A DNA stretch of 64,000 bases. Origin: Chamaea fasciata (taxonomy: Eukaryota > Chordata > Aves > Passeriformes > Sylviidae). This document shows, one piece after another, positions 50,501-60,536 of this stretch. The notes under the pieces were generated by a model. It searched no databases. It saw only the letters and a program-made list of their open reading frames with translations, and was not told where the DNA came from. The position numbers were made by a program, and so were the translations under genes. The DNA lies in the NCBI GenBank assembly GCA_029207755.1, contig JARCOQ010000003.1, positions 87,997,994-88,061,993 on the forward strand, written 5' to 3'. Position 1 is the first letter of the stretch; each line of letters begins with the position of its first letter.

Positions 50501-53500
50501 TTATTCCAGCATTAATTATTTTGTTTGACGTGAACATTCCTCTTCACTTCTAGCATTCAACAGAGACCCTGATGTAAACGGCCTCGGCAACCCAACTCTC
50601 CTTTACCTGTTCTCTCATATTGAATTTATCAAGGAGCAGATGGCCAGAGACAACGTGCAGTTTGTCAGATTTGAGTCAATAGACCTCCATGGTGTGTCAA
50701 GATCAAAGAATGTTCCTTCTCGATTTTTTCAAGTAAGTTTTTTGGTTTCTAGCTGTACCTTTATATGTTTTCATGTCCCCATTCTTAAATGATGTTTTTT
50801 CATATTGCAAGCAGCAACTCCAACTTAGAACAAACTATCTGGTCCCTGCCTTTGTTTATGTTCCCAAAGAATCTAGACTTCTTTCATCATTGTAATCATT
50901 TATTCCTCTTTTCCTCCAAATAATAATCTAATTAGAGAAGGCTAATAATTTCAGTTCTTTGAAGTTCTAATAATCCCTTCCCTCAGAAATATCTTTTCAG
51001 ATTCAACACATTATTAAAATTTTAGTTTACTCACATTGCTAAATGACAAAGAAAAGAAAGGAGTAAACACTGAAAGAAATAAAATTACTTATATAAAATC
51101 ATTTTAGTTAAGAGAATTTCATAATTATCAACAAGATAGGAAAATATTGCTGAGTTGCATGATGATTTAACAGCAATATTTGCCATAGTAATGATCCAGG
51201 AAATAAAAATCAATTTAGGAAGCAGGATACATTAGGTTGCAGTGTTCAAGGAGGGAGAGGTACTATTATGGGGTAGTCACCTTTGACACCTTTTTCAGTG
51301 CCACAAAATGGACAGCTTAGACATCTTGGAACAGAGTTCACCAGAGTGTGAAGTTTAGGTTATGGGTATCACACATTGATACTATTGACTGCCACCTCCT
51401 AAATAGAAGACAAATTTCATTCATTCATTCATTCATTCATTCATTCATTCATTCATTCATTCATTCATATTAAGAGAAGCTACTGTATGCAGTTTCCATC
51501 TGGATATGCAGAATTGGCTATTTTCAGCTCTGAGCTTGCTCTTTTTTGGGTTTTTTCTGTCTCCTCTGCTCACACAAATGGCAATTATTTCCCTTAGAAG
51601 AATAAAGGTAAGATGTAAACATGAGCCAAATTCCATTTGATAGAACTTGGCCTAATTGCAGCTTTCATCAGAAAAATGTTTGATCATAAATTAAGTTGCA
51701 AAAGTGCATCATTGAAGGTAGATAATCCTTCTTTGGGGTCTTACCTGCATTTATTTTCATTAGTTGAATCTTTCCGTTCAAATGGAGAAGAAAGTATGAT
51801 TATGAGATTTTCTCACTTGGAAGAGCTTCCCTGCATTTTAGCCCAGACTTTTGAAGTTTACTGTAGTAGTTTGAAGGCAAAACAAATGAGAGGCTCCAAG
51901 TCAGAGATACAATTTAATAGGAAAAAAAAAAGAAAGAAAGTAAAATAAAATAGATGCAATAATACAAAAGACCACTGACAGAGTCAGAAAACAACCTGAG
52001 CGGAGTGATGGAAGCAGTCCAGATGAGGTGGTCTTCCTGAAGCAGTGATCCTGTAGAAAGGTCTGGTAGCTCGGGTCCTCTGGGAATCCAGTGGGTAAGC
52101 CCCCCTCTGGTGTTCAGAGTCTCAGCTTATATCCAGGCTGGAATGCTTGGTTTCTCCCTCTGGGCGGAGCATCTCACAATGGGATGGTGAGTCATGTGAT
52201 AAGGCCTGATGGGCCCATTAACAGGAGATAGTCCAGGAGGGGGTTATCTGTGAGCTGTGTAGCAAAGGTGCTGATGGGCCCATTAACAGAAGATAAGTCA
52301 GAGTGGAGGAGGCAGGGAGCACTGCCTCACCTGGTTTCAACAGTTCATGAAGACGGTGATAGAATATACTTCAACCCAGGACATTTACACAGTGAGATTT
52401 TTCTGTTAAATGCTGCATCTGAAAAACAGTATTTAAAGAGAAGTAACAGACTGAATTGAATTGATGTGAGTCTTGTGTGGTCACTTGGGTCTACGTAAAC
52501 AAAATGGTCAGAGGTTATGGAAGCTAAATAGACTAACTATAGATAAAAGTCTGACTTGCAAAGTGTGCACCAAACTGGTGATACCCAGAATTATATAAAC
52601 ACCATGCAAGAAAAATCTTGAACTTTTTTTTTTGTCCTTTTATGGAAATTTAAAAAATGATCCTTGATGTCATCATTTTCATACCAATCTTGCAGAAATT
52701 TGTTCTGCTTTATAAAGACACAGTAACTGGCTCGTACCCTTCATGTCAGTGATCACTGCATTTTAGTGTTCTTTTACAAAAATATCATTGTTCTACCTGA
52801 GAATCTGAATTTTACACCTTTCATATACATAAAAATACCATTGAGCTCTTTTCTGGTTTGGTAATATGTCATTCTGCTCTGTGTTTAGGAAAAAGCAATT
52901 CATGGTATTGCTATGCCCAGAAGTTACCTTGAACTGACGCTGAATCCTAAAGATAATGAATTAGATTACATAAATGCAACCAATTTCAATTGTGACATAA
53001 TTCTGAACCCTGATTTATCAACGTTTCGAATACTACCCTGGACTGAGCAGACTGCAAGAGTGATATGTGATTCCTTCACCGTGCTGGGCACCCCTCTAAT
53101 GACCTCCCCAAGGCACATTGCCAAGAAACAGCTGAGCCAGCTTCAGGACAATGGCTTTTCTTTGCACTCTGCATTCACTTATGAATTTTGTATTTATGGC
53201 ATTACTGAGGTTGTAAATTCAAAGACAATATCCTTTCCTGCAGCCACAATACTAAATAACCATGACCAGACTTTCATTCAGGAGCTCATTGAAGGAATGT
53301 ATTATGCTGGTGCCAACATTGAAAGCTTTTCTTCTTCCACTGGGCCCGGGCAAATGGAGATCACTTTTCATCCAGCGTTTGGCCTCGATGCAGCTGACAG
53401 TGCCTTCACGTTTAGAACAGGCCTTAAAGAGGTGGCTAAGAAGTATAACTACGTGGCCAGCTTTTTCTCAGAGTCAGGATTCTACAATTCAGGGGCTCTA

Positions 53501-54088
53501 TCACACAGCCTGTGGGATCTGAATGGCCAGAAGAATTTGTTTTCTGCTGGTTATGGAGTTGAGGAGCTCTCAGAGCTTGGAAAGAATTGGTTGTCAGGTC
53601 TGTTGGCACACACAGCAGCTATCAGCTGCCTGATGGCTCCCACCACCAACTGCCGCAAGCCTTACTCTAAATACAGTAAAGAGTCAAAAGAGACTGTGAA
53701 TGCAAGATGGGCATATAATGACAACAGCTGTGCCTTTAATGTCAAATGTCATGGTGGGAAAGGCACTTACCTAGAGAATAAATTAAGTTCTGCCGCAGCA
53801 AACCCGTACCTGGTCCTTGCTGCTACTATTGCTGCAGGTCTAGATGGAGTAAAGAGAGGACTCAGCTATGATGATATGCTTGAAGAAGAAAATAACACTG
53901 GTGATCTGAAACACTCATCAATCCCTCTGAAACTAGAAGATGCTCTGGTTGCACTTGAGGAAGATTCATGCATTAAGGAAGCGTTAGGTGAAACTTTTAT
54001 CCGATACTTTGTTGCCATGAAACATTATGAATTAGAAACTGAAGAAATGGATAGTGAAAGGAATAAATGCCTGGGATATTTTATTTAG
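32489..54088 (+). CDS. LGSN: LGSN, lengsin (spliced gene, four coding exons)
   Basis: Join of 32489-32518, 39332-40322, 50554-50732 and 52889-54088; 2400 nt, 799 residues plus stop, intact throughout. Lengsin is a vertebrate lens protein of the class I glutamine synthetase superfamily that has lost enzyme activity and is thought to have a structural or chaperone-like role in fibre cells. Residues 1-10 match the start of mammalian lengsin (human begins MNNEED). Residues 28-40 are a basic [13 protein letters not shown] segment like the mammalian one. Residues about 45-340 are a long low-complexity stretch. About 341-799 is the glutamine synthetase fold. The metal/substrate position Glu499 (YEF) and Glu545, Glu557 and Glu696 are kept. 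The usual Glu two before 499, the GMH histidine (Leu604), the NSYKR arginine (Pro658) and the last active-site arginine (Lys698) are replaced. All introns are GT/AG. Confidence 0.93.
32519..39331 (+). other. LGSN: LGSN intron 1
   Basis: Donor gtaaga, acceptor ...gctggttacag. It contains no other gene. A weakly GC-richer patch at about 37690-37930 and a (GAAAT)n-like run at about 36464-36496 are the only compositional features. Three short stretches (about 32650, 32980 and 33725) contain 'gattctg' plus a TGAAG or GGAGTCAA-like tail and may be very old amniote repeats. Confidence 0.7.
39332..40322 (+). CDS. LGSN: LGSN coding exon 2 (long, low-complexity)
   Basis: 991 nt, residues 11-340 plus one base of codon 341. 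The acceptor is ttggttgtatattttattgctggttacag (quoted in part: ttattgctggttacag) and the donor is gacg|gtaagg. The open frame upstream of 39332, with an ATG at 39248, is intronic read-through. The encoded segment starts acidic (SESDNDEVD), continues with a basic patch, then is rich in Gly, Ser, Glu, Lys, Gln and Pro with no predicted fold. A predicted amphipathic helix ([12 protein letters not shown], residues 216-227) is the main ordered-looking motif. It is much longer than the corresponding N-terminal region of human lengsin (509 residues in total). Confidence 0.88.
40323..50553 (+). other. LGSN: LGSN intron 2
   Basis: Donor gtaagg, acceptor ...cctcttcacttctag. 10.2 kb, AT-rich. It holds a CR1 fragment (45412-45550), a T-rich stretch at about 44815-44860, a 20-bp perfect palindrome at 49525-49544, a GC-richer patch at 43400-43900 and a 110-codon open frame at 41346-41678 discussed under findings. 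No other gene is recognised. Confidence 0.8.
45412..45550 (+). repeat. CR1 LINE 3' fragment in LGSN intron 2
   Basis: Blocks 'gaagtgttcaaggtcaggtt', 'aacctggtctagtggaaggtgtcc' (in part) and 'ggaactaggtgatctctaaggtt' followed by 'cttccaacacaaactgttcc' give the standard CR1 3' end, sense to LGSN. Confidence 0.9.
50554..50732 (+). CDS. LGSN: LGSN coding exon 3
   Basis: 179 nt, phase 1 at the start (codon 341 = G|CA, Ala) and phase 0 at the end. The acceptor is cacttctag and the donor is ttttttcaa|gtaagt. It encodes [10 protein letters not shown], then a helix and [24 protein letters not shown] (quoted in two parts: [24 protein letters not shown]). This is the start of the glutamine synthetase beta-grasp domain and matches the lengsin [16 protein letters not shown] block. 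Confidence 0.96.
51417..51468 (+). repeat. (TCAT)13 microsatellite
   Basis: Thirteen perfect tetranucleotide units in intron 3 of LGSN; likely length-polymorphic. Confidence 0.97.
51862..52383 (-). mobile_element. Solo LTR in LGSN intron 3 with 5-bp target duplication
   Basis: On + it runs from TGTAGTAGTTTGAAGGC to AACCCAGGACA and is flanked by the perfect duplication 'tttac' (51857-51861 and 52384-52388). It is the reverse complement of the family seen at 773-1408: U5 block 'gatacaatttaatagg', middle block 'gacagagtcagaa.acaacctga' and a duplicated U3 motif 'gatgggcccattaacag.agata' at about 52208-52230 and 52270-52294. It lies antisense to the gene. Confidence 0.92.
52889..54088 (+). CDS. 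LGSN: LGSN coding exon 4 (catalytic-fold exon)
   Basis: 1200 nt, residues 401-799 and the TAG stop at 54086-54088. The acceptor is ctctgtgtttag; it is in phase 0 with exon 3. It encodes most of the beta-grasp domain (STFRILPW, residues 444-451; NP/LS replaces the usual catalytic context) and the whole C-terminal glutamine synthetase barrel. Landmarks: [21 protein letters not shown] (498-504); [14 protein letters not shown] (544-557); SHSLWD (605-610); CRKP (655-658); [15 protein letters not shown] and [17 protein letters not shown] (704-720); [14 protein letters not shown] at the end. The frame is uninterrupted. Confidence 0.98.
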   Translation, partial: EKAIHGIAMPRSYLELTLNPKDNELDYINATNFNCDIILNPDLSTFRILPWTEQTARVICDSFTVLGTPLMTSPRHIAKKQLSQLQDNGFSLHSAFTYEFCIYGITEVVNSKTISFPAATILNNHDQTFIQELIEGMYYAGANIESFSSSTGPGQMEITFHPAFGLDAADSAFTFRTGLKEVAKKYNYVASFFSESGFYNSGALSHSLWDLNGQKNLFSAGYGVEELSELGKNWLSGLLAHTAAISCLMAPTTNCRKPYSKYSKESKETVNARWAYNDNSCAFNVKCHGGKGTYLENKLSSAAANPYLVLAATIAAGLDGVKRGLSYDDMLEEENNTGDLKHSSIPLKLEDALVALEEDSCIKEALGETFIRYFVAMKHYELETEEMDSERNKCLGYFI

Positions 54089-54300
54089 GAGGAACACTCT
54101 TCTGTAGTGGTGCTGTGTAAATGCATACAGTGAATGGCTAAGGTTCTTGAAATTAGTACATATATTTTAAAATGTTTTAATGCTTTGGGATTTTCCCCCC
54201 TCCTTTGTATAGTACATGGTAATTACACTTAATTGTCCATGTACATTCATGGCAGCACAAAGCTGATATATTCCTGAAATAAAATTAACAGGCTTTTAAA
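54089..54300 (+). terminator. LGSN: LGSN 3' UTR and polyadenylation signal
   Basis: AATAAA at 54278-54283, about 190 bp after the stop, within 'cctgaaataaaattaac'. Cleavage would be expected near 54295-54305. A longer alternative 3' UTR cannot be excluded. Confidence 0.7.
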
Positions 54301-56360
54301 ACACATGGAATTTTTTGGGCAGACCTGCTGCTAAAAAGAAGAAAAGAAAAGGTGAAATGGAGAAGAGCAGCTACGCAACTGTAACAGGACTGTATAAGAT
54401 GCAGAAAAGAGGGAGTGGTGGTGACATTGTTTAGGGGTGGGGTTTAGAACTGGGGAAGGCAGAGAATTTCATGTTCATCATGGTTAAGGGATTTGTTCCA
54501 GCCTATTCAGTAACTGATGGGTTTCCAAAACAAAAGAATATGAGTTTGATTTAAAACATAAACTAGAACAATGAACTTCGTAGAGAGAGGGGCAAAGGAC
54601 TGAGGCTGTAAAACCTGAGAGGCAGGAAGCAGTATTTTAATGGGCATAAATAAAAAAAAAAACAGGATGGATTATATACTGATCTATACACGATGAATTC
54701 TGCTGCTGAATGGAGTTTTCAAGAATTATAGTTAATAAAGATACTAAAAGAAATCAAATGGTGACTTGAAGAGGGAATTATTCATAGAAAGGCAGCAGGG
54801 TCAGGTCACTGTGCAATAAAAAATGATCTAGCTTTATGACAGTTTTGATGGTTAATGGGTTAATTCAGATTTAAATGGCAAATGAGGAAAAAAAGGGCAA
54901 AAAAACCAGAGAACTTAGAGCTTAAACTGTACTTTATTAGGAAACTTGATTTTATCAAGCATGCAGAACATGACTGAGAGGAGGGGAGCAGAAAGAGTAG
55001 GTTGAAACCAGAAAGAAAGAGTGAAGATGCAAATTCAGAGACTGGAAAATCATGGTTAAAATAGAAGGACAAGGACCCAATCCTAAAATTAGAAATGGCA
55101 GCTGGTGTAACAAAAATAATTTTTTAGGACTAGCAGGAGGTGGAGTTTAAGTTTGCTCTTTGTTCTTGTTGCTGCTGTCATCCTTAATCATTAAAGAAAA
55201 CATTTGTTTCCTGCACCACCTCCACATTAACAGTGATTTCTGGTGTTCTTTATCTTGTCACAATATTTTGATCTATGTGTAGGAATTTGTGAGTGAAAGG
55301 GTTTGGTCATCAGTGTAGTGAAAACAAGATTCAGTCAATGCCTCTGTCAACTCACAGGATTAGAAAGGTGTGAACAGGAATGTGCTACTTACCTGGATGG
55401 ATCTTCCATTCTTCCTCTTCAAAGCATTGTACTTGAAATGTAGCACCTGGTATGCTAAAGCTTTTTTGTGATTCCAAAGAACTCATTTTACACTCAGGTA
55501 GCTAGAGGAAATAAATAATCCAAATAAACATGATGAATTCTCTTGTCACCAGTCTGTGATTGGTGGATGGATTTGATTCTCCCTCTTATTCACATGACAC
55601 ATTTTTGAATGCCCAATTTTGGGGCATATAGGGAACTATTATTTTTGCTACAGGCTAATTTGCATTGGCCAGGTCTAGCTTTGCATTTAAGCAGAACTTC
55701 TCATTCTGAAAAAAAATTCTTCTCTTTTGCTGCCCAAGCAGGCCTTCAGGGACTCTGGAAATCTGTCTTCTCTCTTCTCTTTCTGGTTACTTATCATTTT
55801 TACAAGCCCTTGGCAGAAGATGCACATAAAAATTATTCCCTTGCTCAGAGAGCTTACTTACCATACTTAATATTTAGTCACAGCAGTCACACATATAAAT
55901 AGCGATCTGTTGGTGTGGGCTTATAAGACATTTTTTCATTTGTCTTGGATTTGTAATTATCTGCCATTATATACATTCACTTTTAAAAAGATAATATATA
56001 ATGGACTTCTATAACTGAATTTAATAAACATGAAGTTTATTATATATACTACATATATTATCCATGTCTTTTCTTATCACAACATTGACAAATTAGCATC
56101 TTACCTAAACCTCTTGCTGTATATGTCCAACTACCTGACTAGATTGACAGAAAGCCATAATTTATAAACTAAAAAAAACCCTCAGGTGTCTAGAACTGAT
56201 GTTCTACAAGTTATAAACAGTTATAGCAAGATAAAGTAAACTAATAAAATAAATCTACAGGTATTTTCTAAGCAGTCCTCAATGACTCATACTCTGAAAA
56301 GACAGTAATTGTATGATTAAATTGAAACATTTCATGTTTCTGGCAAACAAATGCTTGCTG

Positions 56361-56411
<51 letters not shown>

Positions 56412-56844
56412 AAAAAGTTCACAAATGGAGCCTGAAGGTAGTGGGTCGCAAATTTTGGTCAATATTATTCAACACCTTTTCCTAAATATATTGTATATAG
56501 TAAAAATAAAGTAACTCCAACTGTGTGGGAAAGCATAAAAACATTTATTTCAACATAAGCAGTCACAAATGTTAAAGTTGCATGTATCCCCAACTAAGTT
56601 TTCATGCATATTCCTTAGAAAGACAAGAAAAAGTTAATTATTTCACTCTGCTCAGCTGAAATTAATTATTATTGACTGTTGTATCATTAACATTTCATCT
56701 TCAAGTGTTGATGAAAATACTCTTCACTCTTCTACAGGTCTGACATCAATATCTTGAGCATTATTAGTTAGATAATATAAATATGTGCAGTGTCAAAAAA
56801 AAGAGTAATTTGTAATTTTGCATACACTCCTGATGATTTTCCAG
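54301..56844. other. Intergenic downstream of LGSN; 46-bp poly-T at 56362-56407
   Basis: No gene is recognised. Purine-rich A/G stretches follow LGSN (54340-55080). The poly-T run is uninterrupted. The sequence around 56408 does not look like a retrocopied gene. Confidence 0.5.
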
Positions 56845-57008
56845 GGTCATGAAATCATAGAACCATGGAATGGTTGAGTTAAAGGGAATCTTAATAGTCA
56901 TCTAGTTCCAAACCCCTTGCCATGGGCAGGGACACTTTCCACTAGAAGAAGTGTTCTGGGAGCCCCATTCAACCTGGACTTGAGCACTTCCAGGGTGGGA
57001 CCTCCAGG
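56845..57008 (-). repeat. CR1 LINE 3' fragment
   Basis: Antisense CR1 end: 'aatcatagaaccatggaatgg', 'ccccttgccatgggcaggga', 'cacttccactaga' and 'gagcacttccagggtggga' in order. 5'-truncated. Confidence 0.92.
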
Positions 57009-60000
57009 AAAAAATATGTACTTGAATAAGAGTAAATGCAGGATACTACACTGAGACAAGGATGTGACGGACCTCAGTTTGTGCTTGTTCGGAGAAGAGT
57101 TTGGGTAATGTTCATCTCACCATAGAAGAGGCAGGTCAGGAAATACTAACAACAGTATAGCTTGCAAGAACAAAAACCTGATCATTTTGCTCAATTAAAT
57201 TCTTCTAAGGATTTGATAATAAGGTGACACACTTTAAACACATGCAGATTTGTTGGACAAAACCCTGGGGACCAAAGTAAATGAACACATCTAGGTAGGA
57301 CCTACTTACTAGGAATAACTGGATTGTTGTGCGTAGCTTAGAAAGTGGAGACAAAGTATAGGTTTTACTAAAGGTTTTCAAGCATGTAAAAGATGTAATT
57401 GTTATCTTTTCATCCCATCTGTTACAGTTAGAACACAGAAGCAGGTTTTCATCAAGGAAGATTTAGATTAGACAGTCTGGGATACGTCAGAGTGTTAAAG
57501 AGAATGAAACTGGAACCAGGTGGATGTCCGTGGAAAGTGGCAGTGTTTTGATAAGGAACTCCAAAGTGCAATTTATGATGTACTAAGATCCTGATGCATG
57601 GTATCTTCATAATCTTTACAGGTATAATAGGATGATTAATTTTCGTTGTTTGCTGGGTCCCATGTTGCTGTGTGATCATTGACCAGACTGCTAGACTACC
57701 TATTTTAGGAGATAAAGAAATTAGCCAAATCACATTATTTTTAATGGGAAAAATCTATCCATGATGAGTGTATGCGGAAGAAAACATACCAGAAGATACA
57801 GAGTAGCAAAGCAGTCAGAGTAAGTGGTATACAGCTACAGTTGGACATATCATGTAAGGGAGCACTAGGGACACAGTGAAAATGTTGTGACACACTATAA
57901 TATCATTGCTCAGGTAAATTTTATGTTGAATGTATGCAATGAGTGAAGGTACATCATACCCCTGGTACACATCATGACTTGATCTCTTTTGTGACGCAGG
58001 GTCAGAAAAATAATACAAAAACTACACACTCATTCATACAGTAGCTTATTTTCAATTTGGAAATGCTGTACTTCAAAATCAGGCTTCAGGTTTCATGAGA
58101 TATTAAAAGAGAATTGAATTTGTTAGCTTACATGTCTCCAGCATGTCAAGGGAGGATGCCATGTACGTAAGGGAATATTCAAATTTTATTCTTTCAGGTT
58201 CCAGCCAGGGGGCAGCAGTGCACTGTGCAGTGTTCCTCTGGGAGCTCAAGCTGTGGTGCTGTGCTGAGAAACACCCGTTAAAATACACCCATACATTTAA
58301 TATATGTACTTCCAATAATTTTTAAAAAAATATAGTGTGGCAGCTGAAAGTTAATACATATCTTTTTCACTGGTTTAGCTAAACTTAGTTATCTGTTGAA
58401 TTTGCATGGCCTTTTCAGTAAAGGACCATAGATCCAAAACATTGTTTTCATTCTTGATAGCAGCATTTAAATCTTAATCTAGTAAAAGGCTTGTATCTAT
58501 ATTAATGTGTGTATGTGTGTTTGTGTGTGTGGATCATCTTTAGAGGTATTGTCTTTAATAACACTGCAACAAAAGTACAAATCATTTAATGGCAGTATTC
58601 CATTTCTGTAATTTAATGTAGGCCATTACTGGAATTTCTTTAATGTTTCCATCTTAAATACTTTGGGAGGTCTGCTTCCTTATAGGGTCTTGAATTTTAT
58701 CTATACTGACGTGTCATTTTTTTCCCATCTGCCGGAGGAAAACCATAAATGCATAGTGAATGAACACACTCTAAATATACCTATTCCAACCACCTTTCTA
58801 CTTCTGAGCAAAAACATAACTTTACCCAGAATCTGAATTATTGAAATTTAGATACACATTCTAGATAACTGTCAGCATGTGAGATGACAATTTTTTTCAG
58901 TGGTTCTGACCACATATATCTATATGGCTTTGCTCTGCAAGTCTGCTACCACAATTCACATTTTTCGATACTGAATTTCTTCACAAAGTTGCAGTATTCA
59001 AATCTCAGCAATCCTTTTCCTCCAACACTTTCTTTGCAACACCATGATTTTTTGGTTTAGTTTGCTTGGTTCTTTTTAACTAAAGAGCTCAATTATGTTC
59101 AAAATCCTTCAAATGCTCAAAGTAAAAATTGATCCTGCAAAGTTGTTGCAGAATATTAATTTAGCTGCTCTGAAATTCTGCTGTTTTAACACATTTGAAT
59201 ACATTATCTGTGGAAAGCATACCAATGCATTCCCAAGGTATGGCAGTAAAGGAAGTAAAGAGGAGAAGAACTATTTGCAAGCAACTCCACTAAATATGTG
59301 TCTTGAGCAATGGGAGTAAGATGTGAAGAGGACTGAGCAAGTGAGAGTGCTTTGTGCAAGGTCTAATTCATCAACTGAGAAAAAAAGACCAGCTCCTAGA
59401 TGAAGAATGACTGGTTGAAGGTGAGAAATCACTTGGATGAGTTTGTGACTACAGAGCAATTTTTTTTGATTGAAGGTATACAATAACCATTGTTCAATTT
59501 AATCTGTAATTTCAGAGTGCTTTTTGATTTCTTTGCTGACACTAAGCTGCCATCATAACAACAATCATAAATAGAGCCTTCTACCATCTCACACTTGACT
59601 ATGATGTTCCATCCTGGTAATGTTATATCCTTAGGTTTTTGCTCTTTTTGTTGTTGCTGTTTCATTTTAGGTTTCTTGTTTTGTTGTCACCACTTACGGA
59701 ATTGCAGCTAATACTGGCACTGTTTTGTGTCTCTTCTATACACATTCTACATGGACTTTCTGTAGAATACTAAATTGAATTCAAAGCTATTGTGCTCAAA
59801 TTCACCCCAGAGAATTTTAGGTACGTTATTGGCACACCTCAGCTAGGAGCTTAGCTCCCATCCACCTCTGGCTGCTTATTGAAACAGATAGAAATTGACA
59901 AAGGGCAAAAAAACCCACATTATTTTCTATACTGTATTGTTTAATTCTCAAAATTAGGGCTGAGGACAATGTTACTGAAATCTGCTTTCTTAGATACTGT

Positions 60001-60018
60001 ACAACAGCATGCTAGGTC
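57009..60018. other. Intergenic; short (TG)n at about 58507-58530
   Basis: No gene or further repeat is recognised. Open frames are under 100 codons and featureless. Confidence 0.5.
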
Positions 60019-60536
60019 TGTTTAGGATGGAGTAGATTTCCTTCAAAGGAGCCCACATGGTGCCATGTTTTGGATTTGTGAGTAAAACAATGTTGGTAAC
60101 ACACCAGTGTTTCAGCTGCTGTAGAGCAGGGTTTACACAGCTTCAAGGTTTTCTCTATTTTATATTCTGCCTTGCCAGCAAGAAGTCTGGGGTCGACAAG
60201 AAATTGGGAGAGGACAGAGCTGCAATAGCTGGCCCAAATTGACAGAGGTGATATATACAATATAACGTGCTCAGCAATAAATCCAGGAGAAGTCTTTTCA
60301 AGGCAGCCACGGCTTGGAGACTGGCTGCACACTGATCTGCTTGTGGGAGGTGGTGAGTGATTGTCTTTGTGTCACTTGGGGATTTTTTTCTCCTTGTTCC
60401 TTCATATGTTATGTCCTTACTCTCAAGATCTTCTTGTGTTTGCTGTTCCATTTCTCTCCACCATCCTGATGGGAGGGTGAGTGAGGGTGGTGTGGTTGGG
60501 GGGGGCTTAGTTGCTGACAGCAGTCAACATGCCACA
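60019..60536 (+). mobile_element. Degraded avian ERV LTR
   Basis: It contains a string of blocks characteristic of a widespread avian LTR family in the expected order: 'gatggagtagatttccttc', 'cacatggtgccatgttttgg', 'aaaacaatgttggtaacaca', 'tttcagctgctg', 'gccagcaagaagtctgggg', 'cgtgctcagcaataaa', 'gtggtgagtga', 'tctctccaccatcctgatgg', 'cttagttgctgacag' and a 'ccaca' end. It reads +. The U3/R/U5 boundaries are approximate and no target duplication was found, so the termini are uncertain. No internal genes adjoin it. Confidence 0.75.

Larger units (their letters stand above)
50733..52888 (+). other. LGSN: LGSN intron 3
   Basis: Donor gtaagt, acceptor ...ctctgtgtttag. It contains a (TCAT)13 microsatellite at 51417-51468 and a minus-orientation solo LTR at 51862-52383, antisense to the gene. 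Confidence 0.9.

Noticed and set aside
51417..51468. Regular short repeats as a possible CRISPR-like array
   Set aside because: Units are four bases with no spacers, so it is a plain microsatellite; the AATAG array at 25211 was rejected for the same reason.
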